Of a DNA stretch of 64,000 nt, positions 32,938-42,090 are shown one piece after another. Origin of the DNA: Pseudomonas koreensis (GTDB lineage Bacteria; Pseudomonadota; Gammaproteobacteria; Pseudomonadales; Pseudomonadaceae); the NCBI RefSeq assembly GCF_025447595.1, contig NZ_JAOEJU010000025.1, positions 22,808 through 86,807 on the forward strand, given 5' to 3'. Each line of letters opens with the position of its first letter. The stretch's first letter is position 1. A program made the translations under genes and the position numbers. The notes beneath the pieces are model-generated. The model saw only the letters and a program-made list of their open reading frames with translations. It did not search any database and was not told where the DNA came from.

Positions 32938-35181
32938 ATGGTACAGGTGAGAGCACACCAGCCGATCAACACTGACGGCAGTATCAATCTCGAGGCTTGG
33001 CTCGATCATGCGGTCAGTGTCGATCTAGCACTGGATCGCGAAGCCTTGAAAGAGGCCTGCGAGTACGCTCGCCAGGCCGAGCAACAGTCCAATGCGGCGA
33101 AGAATCTCTGGTCCGAAGGCAGCGGCAGTTTCAGCACGGGCCTCGAGATCGCCGAGATCCTCGCCGACCTCAAGCTCGATCAGGATTCGCTGGTGGCGGC
33201 GGTTCTCTATCGCGGCGTGCGCGAAGGCCAGATCGAACTTGCAGCGGTCAGCCAGCGCTTCGGCCCGGTGGTCGCCAAACTGATCGACGGCGTGCTGCGC
33301 ATGGCGGCGATCAGTGCCAGCCTCAGCCCTCGCCAGTCGATGGTCCTCGGCACCCAGGGTCAGGTGGAAAACCTGCGCAAGATGCTGGTGGCGATGGTCG
33401 ACGACGTGCGTGTCGCGCTGATCAAGCTCGCCGAACGCACCTGCGCGATCCGCGCGGTGAAAACCGCCGACGACGAAAAACGTAACCGGGTCGCCCGGGA
33501 AGTGTTCGACATCTATGCGCCGCTCGCGCATCGACTCGGCATCGGTCATATCAAATGGGAACTGGAAGACTTGTCCTTCCGTTACCTGGAACCCGATCAA
33601 TACAAACAGATCGCCAAGCTGCTGCACGAACGGCGGCTCGATCGCGAGCGTTTCATCGCCGACGTGATGACCCAGCTCAAGGACGAATTGCAGGCCACCG
33701 GCGTCGAAGCCGACATCAGCGGCCGGGCCAAACACATCTATTCGATCTGGCGCAAAATGCAGCGCAAGGGTCTGGAGTTCAGCCAGATCTACGACGTGCG
33801 TGCGGTGCGCGTGCTGGTGCCGGAAATGCGCGACTGCTACACCGCGCTCGGCATCGTCCACACCCTGTGGCGGCACATCCCGAAAGAGTTCGACGACTAC
33901 ATCGCCAACCCGAAAGAGAACGGCTACCGCTCGCTGCACACGGCGGTGATCGGTCCGGAAGGCAAGGTGCTGGAAGTCCAGATCCGGACCCATTCGATGC
34001 ACGAAGAGGCCGAGCTCGGCGTCTGCGCGCACTGGCGCTACAAGGGCACCGACGTCAAGTCCGGCTCGAACCACTACGAAGAGAAAATTTCCTGGCTGCG
34101 TCAGGTCCTTGAGTGGCACGAAGAGTTGGGCGACATCGGTGGTCTGGCCGAACAGCTGCGGGTCGATATCGAGCCGGACCGGGTCTACATCTTCACCCCG
34201 GACGGTCACGCCATCGACTTGCCGAAAGGCGCGACGCCGCTGGACTTCGCCTACCGCGTGCACACCGAAATCGGTCACAACTGCCGTGGTGCGAAGATCA
34301 ACGGGCGCATCGTTCCGCTCAACTACAGCCTGCAGACCGGTGAACAGGTCGAGATCATCACCAGCAAGCACGGCACGCCGAGCCGTGACTGGCTGAACCC
34401 GAACCTGGGCTACGTCACCACGTCCCGGGCGCGGGCGAAGATCGTGCACTGGTTCAAGTTGCAGGCGCGCGACCAGAACGTCGCGGCGGGCAAGACCCTG
34501 CTCGAACGCGAACTCAATCGCCTTGGCCTGCCGGCGGTGGATTTCGACAAGCTGGCCGACAAGGCCAACATGAAAACCGCCGAAGACATGTTCGCCGCCC
34601 TCGGGGCCGGCGACCTGCGACTGGCGCAACTGGTGAATCTGGCGCAACAACTGGTCGAGCCGGAACGCGGCAACGAACAGCTGGAACTGATTCCGCGCAA
34701 GGCAACCGGCTACAAGCCGGGCAAGCGCGGCGACATTCAGATCCAGGGTGTCGGCAACCTGATGACCCAGATGGCCGGCTGCTGCCAGCCGTTGCCGGGC
34801 GATGCGATCGTCGGTTACATCACTCAGGGCCGTGGCGTGAGCATTCACCGTCAGGACTGCGCTTCGGTGCTGCAACTGGCCGGGCGCGAGCCGGAGCGGA
34901 TCATCCAGGTCAGCTGGGGCCCGGTGCCGGTGCTCACCTATCCGGTGGACATCGTCATCCGCGCCTACGACCGTTCCGGTCTGCTGCGAGACGTTTCGCA
35001 GGTGCTGCTCAACGAGCGGATCAACGTGCTGGCGGTCAACACCCGCTCGAACAAGGAGGACAACACCGCGCTGATGTCCCTGACCATCGAGATCCCGGGT
35101 CTGGACGCGCTGGGGCGGTTGCTGGGGCGGATTTCCCAGTTGCCGAACATCATCGAAACGCGGCGTAACCGGACTCCATGA
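32938..35181 (+). CDS. relA: RelA, (p)ppGpp synthetase I
   Basis: Ribosome-associated alarmone synthetase activated by uncharged tRNA. 747 residues. The N-terminal HD hydrolase region is degenerate: LYRGVREGQ in place of the HD pair and KLAERTCAIRA instead of KLADRLHN, so synthetase only. Synthetase block GRAKHIYSIWRKM, YDVRAVRVLV, NPKENGYRSLHTAVIG, HEEAELGVCAHWRYK; TGS domain (RVYIFTPDGHAIDLPKGATP); zinc-finger/CC region (GCCQPLPGD); ACT at the C-terminus (YDRSGLLRDVSQVL). It overlaps mazG by four bases. Confidence 0.97.
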   Translation: MVQVRAHQPINTDGSINLEAWLDHAVSVDLALDREALKEACEYARQAEQQSNAAKNLWSEGSGSFSTGLEIAEILADLKLDQDSLVAAVLYRGVREGQIELAAVSQRFGPVVAKLIDGVLRMAAISASLSPRQSMVLGTQGQVENLRKMLVAMVDDVRVALIKLAERTCAIRAVKTADDEKRNRVAREVFDIYAPLAHRLGIGHIKWELEDLSFRYLEPDQYKQIAKLLHERRLDRERFIADVMTQLKDELQATGVEADISGRAKHIYSIWRKMQRKGLEFSQIYDVRAVRVLVPEMRDCYTALGIVHTLWRHIPKEFDDYIANPKENGYRSLHTAVIGPEGKVLEVQIRTHSMHEEAELGVCAHWRYKGTDVKSGSNHYEEKISWLRQVLEWHEELGDIGGLAEQLRVDIEPDRVYIFTPDGHAIDLPKGATPLDFAYRVHTEIGHNCRGAKINGRIVPLNYSLQTGEQVEIITSKHGTPSRDWLNPNLGYVTTSRARAKIVHWFKLQARDQNVAAGKTLLERELNRLGLPAVDFDKLADKANMKTAEDMFAALGAGDLRLAQLVNLAQQLVEPERGNEQLELIPRKATGYKPGKRGDIQIQGVGNLMTQMAGCCQPLPGDAIVGYITQGRGVSIHRQDCASVLQLAGREPERIIQVSWGPVPVLTYPVDIVIRAYDRSGLLRDVSQVLLNERINVLAVNTRSNKEDNTALMSLTIEIPGLDALGRLLGRISQLPNIIETRRNRTP

Positions 35182-36020
35182 AACCGATCTACAGCCTTGA
35201 AGACCTGCTGCACCTGATGAACCGTCTGCGCGACCCGCAGTATGGTTGCCCGTGGGACATCAAGCAGACTTACGCGACCATTGTCCCGCACACCCTTGAA
35301 GAGGCCTACGAAGTCGCCGACGCCATCGAGCGCGGCGACTTCGACCACTTGCAGGGTGAGTTGGGCGATCTGCTGTTTCAGGTGGTGTATTACAGCCAGC
35401 TGGCGCGGGAGGAGGGGCGGTTCGAATTCGCCGGCGTGGTCGACAGCATCACCCGCAAGCTGATCCGTCGCCATCCGCACGTGTTTCCCACCGGTGATCT
35501 GTATGCGCCGCTGGACGTGCCGCGTCTGAACGAAGATCAGGTCAAGCAGCGCTGGGAGGAGATCAAGGCCGAAGAGCGCGCCGAGAAATCCGCCGAGCCG
35601 CAGCAACTGTCGCTGCTCGACGATGTGCCGGCTGCGTTGCCGGCACTGTCCCGCTCGGCCAAGTTGCAGAAGCGCGCCGGGCAGGTCGGTTTCGACTGGC
35701 CGGATGCGTTGCCGGTGCTGGACAAGGTTCGTGAAGAGCTCGATGAAGTGCTCGAAGCCATGTCCGAAAATGACCCGCAAGCGGTGGCCGACGAAATCGG
35801 CGATCTGCTGTTTTCCGTGGTCAATCTGGCCCGGCATCTGAAGGTCGATCCGGAAACCGCGCTGCGTGGCGCCAACGGCAAGTTCGAACGACGTTTCCGT
35901 TTTATCGAACAGGCATTGCGCGACACCCACCGACCCATAGAAGATTGCACCCTCGAAGAGTTGGACGCCCTGTGGGGCGAAGCCAAACGTCAGGAAAAGA
36001 ATTTGCCCAGCTGCGGCTGA
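35178..36020 (+). CDS. mazG: MazG, nucleoside triphosphate pyrophosphohydrolase
   Basis: 280 residues with the two MazG repeats: YSLEDLLHLMNRLRDPQYG, CPWDIKQTYATI, EEAYEVADAIERGD in the first; VREELDEVLEAMSENDPQ and DEIGDLLFSVVNLARHL in the second. Hydrolyses NTPs to NMP and PPi, and may limit (p)ppGpp effects in E. coli, where it also follows relA. ATGA overlap with relA indicates coupling. Confidence 0.94.
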   Translation: MKPIYSLEDLLHLMNRLRDPQYGCPWDIKQTYATIVPHTLEEAYEVADAIERGDFDHLQGELGDLLFQVVYYSQLAREEGRFEFAGVVDSITRKLIRRHPHVFPTGDLYAPLDVPRLNEDQVKQRWEEIKAEERAEKSAEPQQLSLLDDVPAALPALSRSAKLQKRAGQVGFDWPDALPVLDKVREELDEVLEAMSENDPQAVADEIGDLLFSVVNLARHLKVDPETALRGANGKFERRFRFIEQALRDTHRPIEDCTLEELDALWGEAKRQEKNLPSCG

Positions 36021-36046
36021 GCCGTTGCCCAAGTGAGTAAGCACCA

Positions 36047-36589
36047 ATGAGCCTTTCCCTTCGCGACCAGTTGCTCAAAGCAGGGCTGGTCAACCAAAAG
36101 CAGGCCAAGCAGGTCAGCAAAGACAAACAGAAACAACAGCGCCTGGCCCACAAGGGCCAGATCGAACTGGACGACTCCCAGCAGCGTGCTGCCCAGGAAG
36201 CCCAGGCCGAGAAGGTCAAGCGCGACCAGGAGCTGAACCGTCAGCAGCAGGAGAAGGCGGAAGCCAAGGCCCGCGCCGCCCAGGTCAAGCAGTTGATCGA
36301 AGTCTCGCGTCTGCCGAAGCTGACCACCGAGGACTACTACAACTTCGTCGACGACAAGAAGGTCAAGCGCATCTCGGTCAACACGCTGATGCGCAACAAG
36401 CTCAGCAGCGGTTCGCTGGCGATCGTGCACCATGCCGGCGGCTATGAAGTGATTCCCCGTGAGGCGGCCCTGAAGATCCAAGAGCGCGATCCACAGCGCA
36501 TCGTCCAGCTCAACGAGAAGGTCGAAGAGGTCAATGCCGAGGACGATCCGTACGCGGCCTATGTGATCCCTGATGATCTGATGTGGTAA
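36047..36589 (+). CDS. DUF2058 protein (YaiL-like)
   Basis: 180 residues, highly charged with a lysine/glutamine-rich coiled coil (about 10-80: LLKAGLVNQKQAKQVSKDKQ and following), then LPKLTTEDYYNFVDDKKVKR and a C-terminal acidic tail. Known as a nucleoprotein/polysome-associated family in name only; function unknown. Last gene of the cysM-mazG string (26-base gap) before a strong terminator. Confidence 0.9.
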   Translation: MSLSLRDQLLKAGLVNQKQAKQVSKDKQKQQRLAHKGQIELDDSQQRAAQEAQAEKVKRDQELNRQQQEKAEAKARAAQVKQLIEVSRLPKLTTEDYYNFVDDKKVKRISVNTLMRNKLSSGSLAIVHHAGGYEVIPREAALKIQERDPQRIVQLNEKVEEVNAEDDPYAAYVIPDDLMW

Positions 36590-36631
36590 TCGGGTCTCGC
36601 CGGGCTGCGAAGCGGCCCTGAAACGCCCGAT

Positions 36632-36667
36632 AACGACAAACCCCGCTCATGGCGGGGTTTGTCGTTT
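36632..36667. terminator. Strong hairpin terminator after the DUF2058 gene
   Basis: 15-bp perfect stem AACGACAAACCCCGC / GCGGGGTTTGTCGTT with a short TCATG loop; TTTT follows on the plus strand. It lies between convergent genes and may serve both. Confidence 0.85.
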
Positions 36668-36685
36668 TCAATGCTGTGGTTTGAT

Positions 36686-36874
36686 TCAGGCGGATTTCAG
36701 ATCCCGCTGGCGTTCTTGCAGTTCCAGTTCGGCCTTGTAGTTGTAGGCGTCGATCTCGTTGTGGAACATGCCGACCAGCAAGTCTTGTTGATGCACATCC
36801 CAGATCCGTACGCCGGCGGCTACGCCTTCATGGGACATGTGTGAATCGTCGCGTTCAGTTACTTTTACAGTCAT
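36686..36874 (-). CDS. Small conserved-looking protein, 62 residues
   Basis: MTVKVTERDDSHMSHEGVAA with RIWDVHQQDLLVGMFHNEID and a charged helical end. No signal or membrane segment. The ATG has GGAG ten bases upstream and the codon use matches neighbours. I do not know a family name. 210 bases of AT-richer sequence upstream hold its promoter. Confidence 0.7.
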   Translation of the reverse strand: MTVKVTERDDSHMSHEGVAAGVRIWDVHQQDLLVGMFHNEIDAYNYKAELELQERQRDLKSA

Positions 36875-37083
36875 CTGCTAGCTCCAATCTCTGTTATCTG
36901 CAGCAAGGCGTGTGCAGGCCTCTGTTATAGAATTTGTTAGCCTGCTAAGTAAACGCCTGATTTGTGCAATGTATTCTTGCGAAATCTGCAACAGCGCTGG
37001 AGCCCAAAGAAACCGCGACATTCAGTCGCAGGGCGGTAAGTTGCATGACAAACGTTTCATCTTTGTAGCGCACCGCCGCCCTT
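36875..37083. other. Intergenic, AT-richer, no gene seen
   Basis: Part of a 390-base gap before fabB's 3' end (with the REP doublet and fabB terminator). It contains AT-rich stretches (TTATAGAATTTG at 36925-36936) likely to be the promoter of the 62-residue gene. No convincing gene. Confidence 0.5.
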
Positions 37084-37174
37084 GTGGGAGTGAGCCTGCT
37101 CGCGATAGCGGTATTCCGGTTGGCGTCTCGGACGGCTGACACTCCACCATCGCGAGCAGGCTCGCTCCCACAGG
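37084..37174. repeat. REP doublet, AGYGAGCCTGCTCGCGAT variant
   Basis: Arms 37084-37110 (GTGGGAGTGAGCCTGCTCGC) and 37150-37174 (complement of GTGGGAGCGAGCCTGCTCGC), differing by one T/C. Confidence 0.85.
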
Positions 37175-37205
37175 TTTTGCGTTTGTCCGGAGAGTTTTGT
37201 GCAGG

Positions 37206-37240
37206 CGAAAAAAAACGCCCCGAACCAGTCGGGGCGTTTT
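37206..37240 (-). terminator. Terminator of fabB
   Basis: AAAACGCCCC / GGGGCGTTTT stem at 37212-37221 and 37231-37240; on the minus strand followed by eight Ts. It is about 25 bases after the fabB stop. Confidence 0.9.
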
Positions 37241-37264
37241 CATGTGCGGCTCAGCAGAAGGGAA

Positions 37265-38485
37265 TTACTTGCCTTCCCAGCGCTTCAGCACGAGGGTGGC
37301 GTTGGTGCCACCGAAGCCGAAGCTGTTGCTCATCACGGTGTTGATGGTGGCGTTCTCGCGGGTCTTGGTCAGCACCGGCAGATCGGCCACTTCAGGGTCC
37401 AGTTCGTCGATGTTGGCGGAACCGGCGATGAAGTTGCCTTCCATCATCAGCATGCAATAGATCGCTTCGTGAACGCCGGCGGCGCCCAGGGAGTGACCCG
37501 ACAGGCTCTTGGTGGAGCTGATGGCCGGGGCCTTGTCGCCGAACACTTCACGCACGCCTTTCATTTCCGCGACGTCGCCGACCGGAGTCGAAGTGCCGTG
37601 GGTGTTCAGGTAGTCGATCGGGGTGTCGACGGTGGACAGCGCCTGCTGCATGCAGCGGATAGCGCCTTCGCCGCTTGGAGCCACCATGTCGTAGCCGTCG
37701 GAAGTCGCGCCGTAGCCAACGATTTCCGCGTAGATCTTCGCGCCACGGGCCAGAGCGTGTTCCAGCTCCTCGACCACCACCATACCGCCACCGCCAGCGA
37801 TGACGAAACCGTCACGGTCGGCGTCGTAGGCGCGGGAGGCTTGTTCCGGGGTGTCGTTGCGCTTGCTGGACAGGGCGCCCATTGCGTCGAACAGGAACGA
37901 CTGGCTCCAGTGCTCTTCTTCACCGCCACCGGCGAAGACGATGTCCTGCTTGCCCATCTGGATCTGTTCCATGGCGGTACCGATGCAGTGAGCACTGGTG
38001 GCGCAGGCAGAAGCGATAGAGTAGTTCAGGCCCTTGATCTTGAACGGGGTGGCCAGGCAAGCGGAAACGGTGCTGCTCATGGTCCGCGTTACACGGTATG
38101 GGCCGACGCGCTTGACGCCTTTCTCGCGCAGGATGTCCAGCGCTTCCATCTGGTTCAGGGTCGACGCGCCGCCGGAACCTGCGATCAGGCCGGTACGCGG
38201 GTTGGACACCTGCTCTTCGGTCAGGCCGGAGTCGGCGATGGCGTCTTTCATGGCCAGGTAGGCGTATGCCGCTGCGTGGCCGACGAAACGATAGATCTTG
38301 CGATCGATCAATTCTTCAAGGTTGAGGTCGATGGAGCCGGAAACCTGGCTACGCAGACCCATTTCGGCATATTCCGGGTTGAACCGGATGCCCGGGCGGC
38401 TTGCACGCAGGTTAGCGGAGACGGTCTCTTTGTCATTGCCCAGGCACGAAACAATGCCCAGACCAGTGATAACGACGCGGCGCAT
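37265..38485 (-). CDS. fabB: FabB, beta-ketoacyl-ACP synthase I
   Basis: Elongates acyl-ACP in the unsaturated fatty-acid branch. 406 residues. Catalytic Cys in ASACATSAHC, His in LNTHGTSTPVGD and in SLSGHSLGAAG, and the glycine-rich NSFGFGGTNAT. Follows fabA after 11 bases on the same strand, the classical fabAB operon. Confidence 0.97.
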   Translation of the reverse strand: MRRVVITGLGIVSCLGNDKETVSANLRASRPGIRFNPEYAEMGLRSQVSGSIDLNLEELIDRKIYRFVGHAAAYAYLAMKDAIADSGLTEEQVSNPRTGLIAGSGGASTLNQMEALDILREKGVKRVGPYRVTRTMSSTVSACLATPFKIKGLNYSIASACATSAHCIGTAMEQIQMGKQDIVFAGGGEEEHWSQSFLFDAMGALSSKRNDTPEQASRAYDADRDGFVIAGGGGMVVVEELEHALARGAKIYAEIVGYGATSDGYDMVAPSGEGAIRCMQQALSTVDTPIDYLNTHGTSTPVGDVAEMKGVREVFGDKAPAISSTKSLSGHSLGAAGVHEAIYCMLMMEGNFIAGSANIDELDPEVADLPVLTKTRENATINTVMSNSFGFGGTNATLVLKRWEGK

Positions 38486-38496
38486 GCGAATAACCC

Positions 38497-39012
38497 TTAG
38501 AAGTTGTCAGTGGAGGTGAACACGCCGACGCGAAGGCCTTCGGCGGTGTAGATTTCGCGACCGTCGACAGTCACCGAACCGTCGGCGATCGCCAGGTTCA
38601 GCTTGCCCTTGAGGACGCGCTTGATATGAATGTTGTAGGTGACTTTCTTGGCGGTCGGCAGGACCTGGCCGAAGAATTTCACTTCGCCCGAACCCAGCGC
38701 ACGGCCACGGCCCGGCAGACCTTGCCAGCCCAGGAAGAAACCGACCAGTTGCCACATGGCGTCCAGACCCAGGCAGCCCGGCATTACCGGATCACCCTCG
38801 AAGTGGCAGGCGAAGAACCACAGGTCAGGGTTGATATCCAGCTCGGCGACCAATTCACCTTTGCCGTACTTGCCGCCTTCTTCGCTGATCAGGGTGATGC
38901 GATCCACCATCAGCATGTTCGGGGCGGGCAGTTGCGCGTTACCTGGGCCGAACAGCTCACCGCGACTGCAGCGCAGCAGGTCTTCCCGGGTAAAGGCGTT
39001 TTGTTTGGTCAT
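38497..39012 (-). CDS. fabA: FabA, 3-hydroxydecanoyl-ACP dehydratase/isomerase
   Basis: 171 residues. Active-site His in FACHFEGDPVMPG and Asp in GCLGLDAMWQLVG. Dehydrates 3-hydroxydecanoyl-ACP and isomerises trans-2 to cis-3-decenoyl-ACP, the branch point for unsaturated fatty acids. GAGGAG upstream of the ATG at 39012. A palindrome resembling the DesT site lies about 130 bases upstream. Confidence 0.97.
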   Translation of the reverse strand: MTKQNAFTREDLLRCSRGELFGPGNAQLPAPNMLMVDRITLISEEGGKYGKGELVAELDINPDLWFFACHFEGDPVMPGCLGLDAMWQLVGFFLGWQGLPGRGRALGSGEVKFFGQVLPTAKKVTYNIHIKRVLKGKLNLAIADGSVTVDGREIYTAEGLRVGVFTSTDNF

Positions 39013-39143
39013 GCGAGCTCCTCAATAATCCCATGCGGCAGGTGGGGCAAATCTTCCCGGCCGATCGACGCGTTCATGCCTCGTACCGGCAGCCTACTCA
39101 TAGACTATTGCGTTGTGGTGAAAGTCACAGCACCAAGGACATG

Positions 39144-39161
39144 AATGTACACTTGTGCACT
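39144..39161. promoter_or_regulatory. Candidate DesT-type operator upstream of fabA
   Basis: On the minus strand AGTGCAC-AAGT-GTACATT. It matches the known Pseudomonas DesT palindrome AGTGAAC-N4-GTTCACT at 11 of 14 positions. DesT represses fabAB when unsaturated acyl-CoA is abundant in P. aeruginosa. Tentative. Confidence 0.4.
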
Positions 39162-39173
39162 GAAATTTTTATT

Positions 39174-39193
39174 CAAGCCCCTTTTGAGGCTTG
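39174..39193 (-). terminator. Hairpin after the hybrid kinase gene
   Basis: CAAGCC / GGCTTG arms with a CCTTTTGA-like loop; on the minus strand followed by an AT-rich AATAAAAATTT. It lies 67 bases after the kinase stop. Confidence 0.55.
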
Positions 39194-39259
39194 TTCGGGT
39201 GCCTAAGACTGCCGCACTTTCGCTTTTCATGCCAGTCGCAGATGGTCGAAAGGGCCTCG

Positions 39260-41161
39260 TTACTGCACCCAGCGCTGCAGAATCTGCTGCAGATCGTTGC
39301 GTTTGAATGGCTTGGCCAGATAATCGTTCATGCCCGCCGACAGGCAGTTTTCCCGATCGCCCTGCAACGCATTGGCGGTCAGGGCGATGATCGGTACCTG
39401 ACCGCCGCCGGGCAGGCCCCGGATCTGCCGGGTCGCCTCGTAACCGTCGATGATCGGTAGTCGGCAATCCATCAGGATGGCTTCGAAACGGTTTTCCCCG
39501 GCACTGCGCACCGCCTGCAAGCCATCGGTGGCGACGCTGACAGTAAACCCCAGACTGCGAAGCATGGCTTCGATCACCGTCTGATTGACCGGGTTGTCTT
39601 CCACCAGCAGTACATTACGGCCTTCGCCGTGGCCGGCACCGTTCAGTGCACGCGGTGCGGTCAGAGCGGGCAATGTCTGCTTATATAGCGCCAGTGGAAT
39701 TTCCAGAGTGAACACCGAACCGCGACCTTCCTCGCTCTGGGCGCGCAATGTTCCGCCCATCCGCTCGGCCAGGGTGCGGGCGATCGGCAATCCCAGGCCC
39801 GTGCCACCATAACGGCGCGAGATGGAACTGTCGGCCTGCTGGAATGCATTGAACATCAGTTCCAGGCTTTCCGGGGAAATGCCGATGCCGCTGTCGCGCA
39901 CCGCGCAGGTGAACCACAGCAGTTCGTGATCCAGCGACTGCCACTGTGCCTCGATGCTGACGCGCCCCTGTTCGGTGAACTTCAAGGCATTGCCGACCAG
40001 GTTGACCAGAATCTGCCGGATCCGCGTCGGATCACCTTGCACCTGCAAATCGCGCATGTCTTCGGGGACTCGCAATTGCAGTGTCAGGCCACGTTGGGTG
40101 GCGCTGTGCTGGAACGACTGGGCGCAGGCGCCGATCAGGTCGGCGAGGTTGAACGGAATGTGCTCCAGCTCCAGTTCCGAACGTTCGATGCGCGAGAAAT
40201 CCAGAATGTCGTTGATCACCTTGAGCAAATGTTCGGTGGACTCGGACGCCAGCGCCGCGTACTCGATCTGCTCATCGGTCATCTGCGTGGTTTCCAGCAA
40301 CTGCAGCATGCCCAGCACGCCGTTCATCGGAGTTCGCAGCTCATGGCTCATCATCGCCAGGAAATCCGATTTGGCGTTGTTGGCTTTCTCCGCTTCTTCG
40401 CGAGTCTGGATCAGTTGCGCCATCGCCTGATGCTGTTCGCGGCTGGCCTGTTCCAGTGCCTGGGCCAGGTTGTTGATGTGTTGGGAAAGGGCGCCCAGCT
40501 CGGTGTCATCGACAATCGGCAGCGGGGTCTTGTAGTCGCCGTCCTGAATGGCCTTGACCGCATTGCCAATGTCGCGAATCGGCTGCGACAGACTCCCGGC
40601 CAGCCGCCGCGCCAGGACAAACGTGAAGAGCAGGGCGAACAACGCCAGAATCCCGGCCTTGAGCAGGATCTCCTGTTGGCGCTGACTGAAGGCGTCATTC
40701 GACAGACCGACGATCACGCGGCCCAGATAATCCTCGCTGGCCACGCCGGGGCTGCTCTTGCCGTCCTGAAAGAAATCATTGTGCAAGGCGATGCGTTGCA
40801 GCCGCACCGGCGCCTGGAACACTTCGACCTGATGCGGGCGATTGTGCGCATCCGCCGGCTGTTCGACGTAGGCCAGAATCCGGTTGGCGCTGTCCTGCAC
40901 CTCCAGAAACCGCACGTTCGGCGTGGCCAGCGTGGCCTTGAGCAAGCTTTCCAGCACTTCGTTGTTGCCGGAGATCACCCCGTATTCGGTGGCCGGTGCG
41001 AGCTGGTTGGCGATCAGTTGGCCGGTGTGGTTCAGCTCCTGACGCAAATCCTGAATGCGCACGAAGGTGAAAAAGCTGATCAGCAGCAAGGTCAGCAACA
41101 GCGCAGGGCCCAAGCTGATCAACTGGGTGCGGGTGTTGATGTCCCAACGGCGGAAAATCAT
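39260..41161 (-). CDS. Hybrid sensor histidine kinase (PA1611-like)
   Basis: 633 residues. TM1 about 15-36, periplasmic CHASE8-like domain (LRQELNHTGQLIANQLAPA and NVRFLEVQDSANRILAYVE), TM2 about 165-187, HAMP, phospho-His near 273 (AMMSHELRTPMNGVLGML), HATPase (GNALKFTEQGR, RYGGTGLGLPIAR), and a C-terminal receiver with Asp near 564 (AILMDCRLPIIDGYEATRQ). No HPt. Its place beside fabA and gpsA matches PAO1 PA1611, reported to bind RetS and so affect the GacS cascade. Third gene of an operon with a TonB receptor and a periplasmic protein; it overlaps the latter by four bases. AAGGAGAG precedes the ATG. Confidence 0.92.
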   Translation of the reverse strand: MIFRRWDINTRTQLISLGPALLLTLLLISFFTFVRIQDLRQELNHTGQLIANQLAPATEYGVISGNNEVLESLLKATLATPNVRFLEVQDSANRILAYVEQPADAHNRPHQVEVFQAPVRLQRIALHNDFFQDGKSSPGVASEDYLGRVIVGLSNDAFSQRQQEILLKAGILALFALLFTFVLARRLAGSLSQPIRDIGNAVKAIQDGDYKTPLPIVDDTELGALSQHINNLAQALEQASREQHQAMAQLIQTREEAEKANNAKSDFLAMMSHELRTPMNGVLGMLQLLETTQMTDEQIEYAALASESTEHLLKVINDILDFSRIERSELELEHIPFNLADLIGACAQSFQHSATQRGLTLQLRVPEDMRDLQVQGDPTRIRQILVNLVGNALKFTEQGRVSIEAQWQSLDHELLWFTCAVRDSGIGISPESLELMFNAFQQADSSISRRYGGTGLGLPIARTLAERMGGTLRAQSEEGRGSVFTLEIPLALYKQTLPALTAPRALNGAGHGEGRNVLLVEDNPVNQTVIEAMLRSLGFTVSVATDGLQAVRSAGENRFEAILMDCRLPIIDGYEATRQIRGLPGGGQVPIIALTANALQGDRENCLSAGMNDYLAKPFKRNDLQQILQRWVQ

Positions 41162-42090
41162 GGGCGGCGCTCTCCTTCGGCCAGCTCTGCGGCGACAGAC
41201 GCTTCATTCATCGGTTCGATCCCTAATGAACGAGCCACCTGCGCATTACTTGAGACTTTAAAACGCCCGGGATAGAGCGTGCGCGGCCAGGTGGCCGGTG
41301 GCCGGTCCAGCAACTCGTCGAGGACGGCCAGCCAGTCGTTCTGATCGCTGTAGGTGCTGGCAAGGCTACCGGCACGGACGAAAGCGACATTCGGCCCGAC
41401 CAGCGCCAGTTGCCGAGAGTAACTGCTGAGCAACAGGTTCTTCGCGGTTTTCGGGTTGTACAGGTCAGGGTCGTCGAGTCCCAGCAGCACGTCGCTGTTT
41501 TTCAGCACGCTCTGCAAGGGGCGGCTGTCGTGGGTGTTGTCCCAGCGTTGCGGGACGATTTGCAGATTCAATGGCTGTGCTGCCGATTGCAGCTCCTTGA
41601 GCAGGAACTCGCTGTGCTGATCGAACAGCACGCCGACTCGCCCGGCCTGGGGCAGGATCCGGCGGATCAGTTGCAACTGACGACTCAGCGGCGGATCGGC
41701 CCACAGCAGGCTCAAGTGGGGTGGTTGCGCGTCGCCGAAGCGCTGTCGAGCCTGCAAGCGGCTGATGCGCAGGACCAAAGTCGCCGGTCCTTGGGACTCC
41801 TGCATACGCCAGTCGAGGCTCGGCAGGTCCAGCAGGATCAGGCGCAGGCTCGACGGCAACTTGCCCGGGGCCGGCAGGCTGGCCAGCGGCTGGAAATGCA
41901 CGCGATCGGTGGGGCGCAGTTCGCTCAGGGCCTGGACGAAGGATTGCACGCCGGGGCTTTCTTCGGCGCCGGTCAGCAATATGTCGGCCGCCTGCACCGC
42001 CACGCCATGCAGCCACGCTGTCAGGAACAGACATAGCCCGGCCAGCCATTGGCCGAGCGTTGGCATCTTCCGTGACATGGCGTAACGCAT
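41158..42090 (-). CDS. Periplasmic ABC-type substrate-binding-like protein
   Basis: 310 residues with a signal peptide (about 1-34, ending VAVQA), and a two-lobe binding-protein-like fold by its ILLTGAEESPGVQ, RLILLDLPSLDWRMQ, GRVGVLFDQHSEFLLKEL and LALVGPNVAFVRAGSLAST blocks, similar to the ABC_sub_bind family. No ABC permease or ATPase is near. It starts directly after the TonB receptor stop and ends inside the kinase start, so it probably delivers a ligand signal rather than import. Ligand unknown. Confidence 0.8.
   Translation of the reverse strand: MRYAMSRKMPTLGQWLAGLCLFLTAWLHGVAVQAADILLTGAEESPGVQSFVQALSELRPTDRVHFQPLASLPAPGKLPSSLRLILLDLPSLDWRMQESQGPATLVLRISRLQARQRFGDAQPPHLSLLWADPPLSRQLQLIRRILPQAGRVGVLFDQHSEFLLKELQSAAQPLNLQIVPQRWDNTHDSRPLQSVLKNSDVLLGLDDPDLYNPKTAKNLLLSSYSRQLALVGPNVAFVRAGSLASTYSDQNDWLAVLDELLDRPPATWPRTLYPGRFKVSSNAQVARSLGIEPMNEASVAAELAEGERRP

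Noticed and set aside
33025..34875. 616-codon frame opposite relA
   Set aside because: Antisense shadow; no family similarity and it covers only part of a certain gene.
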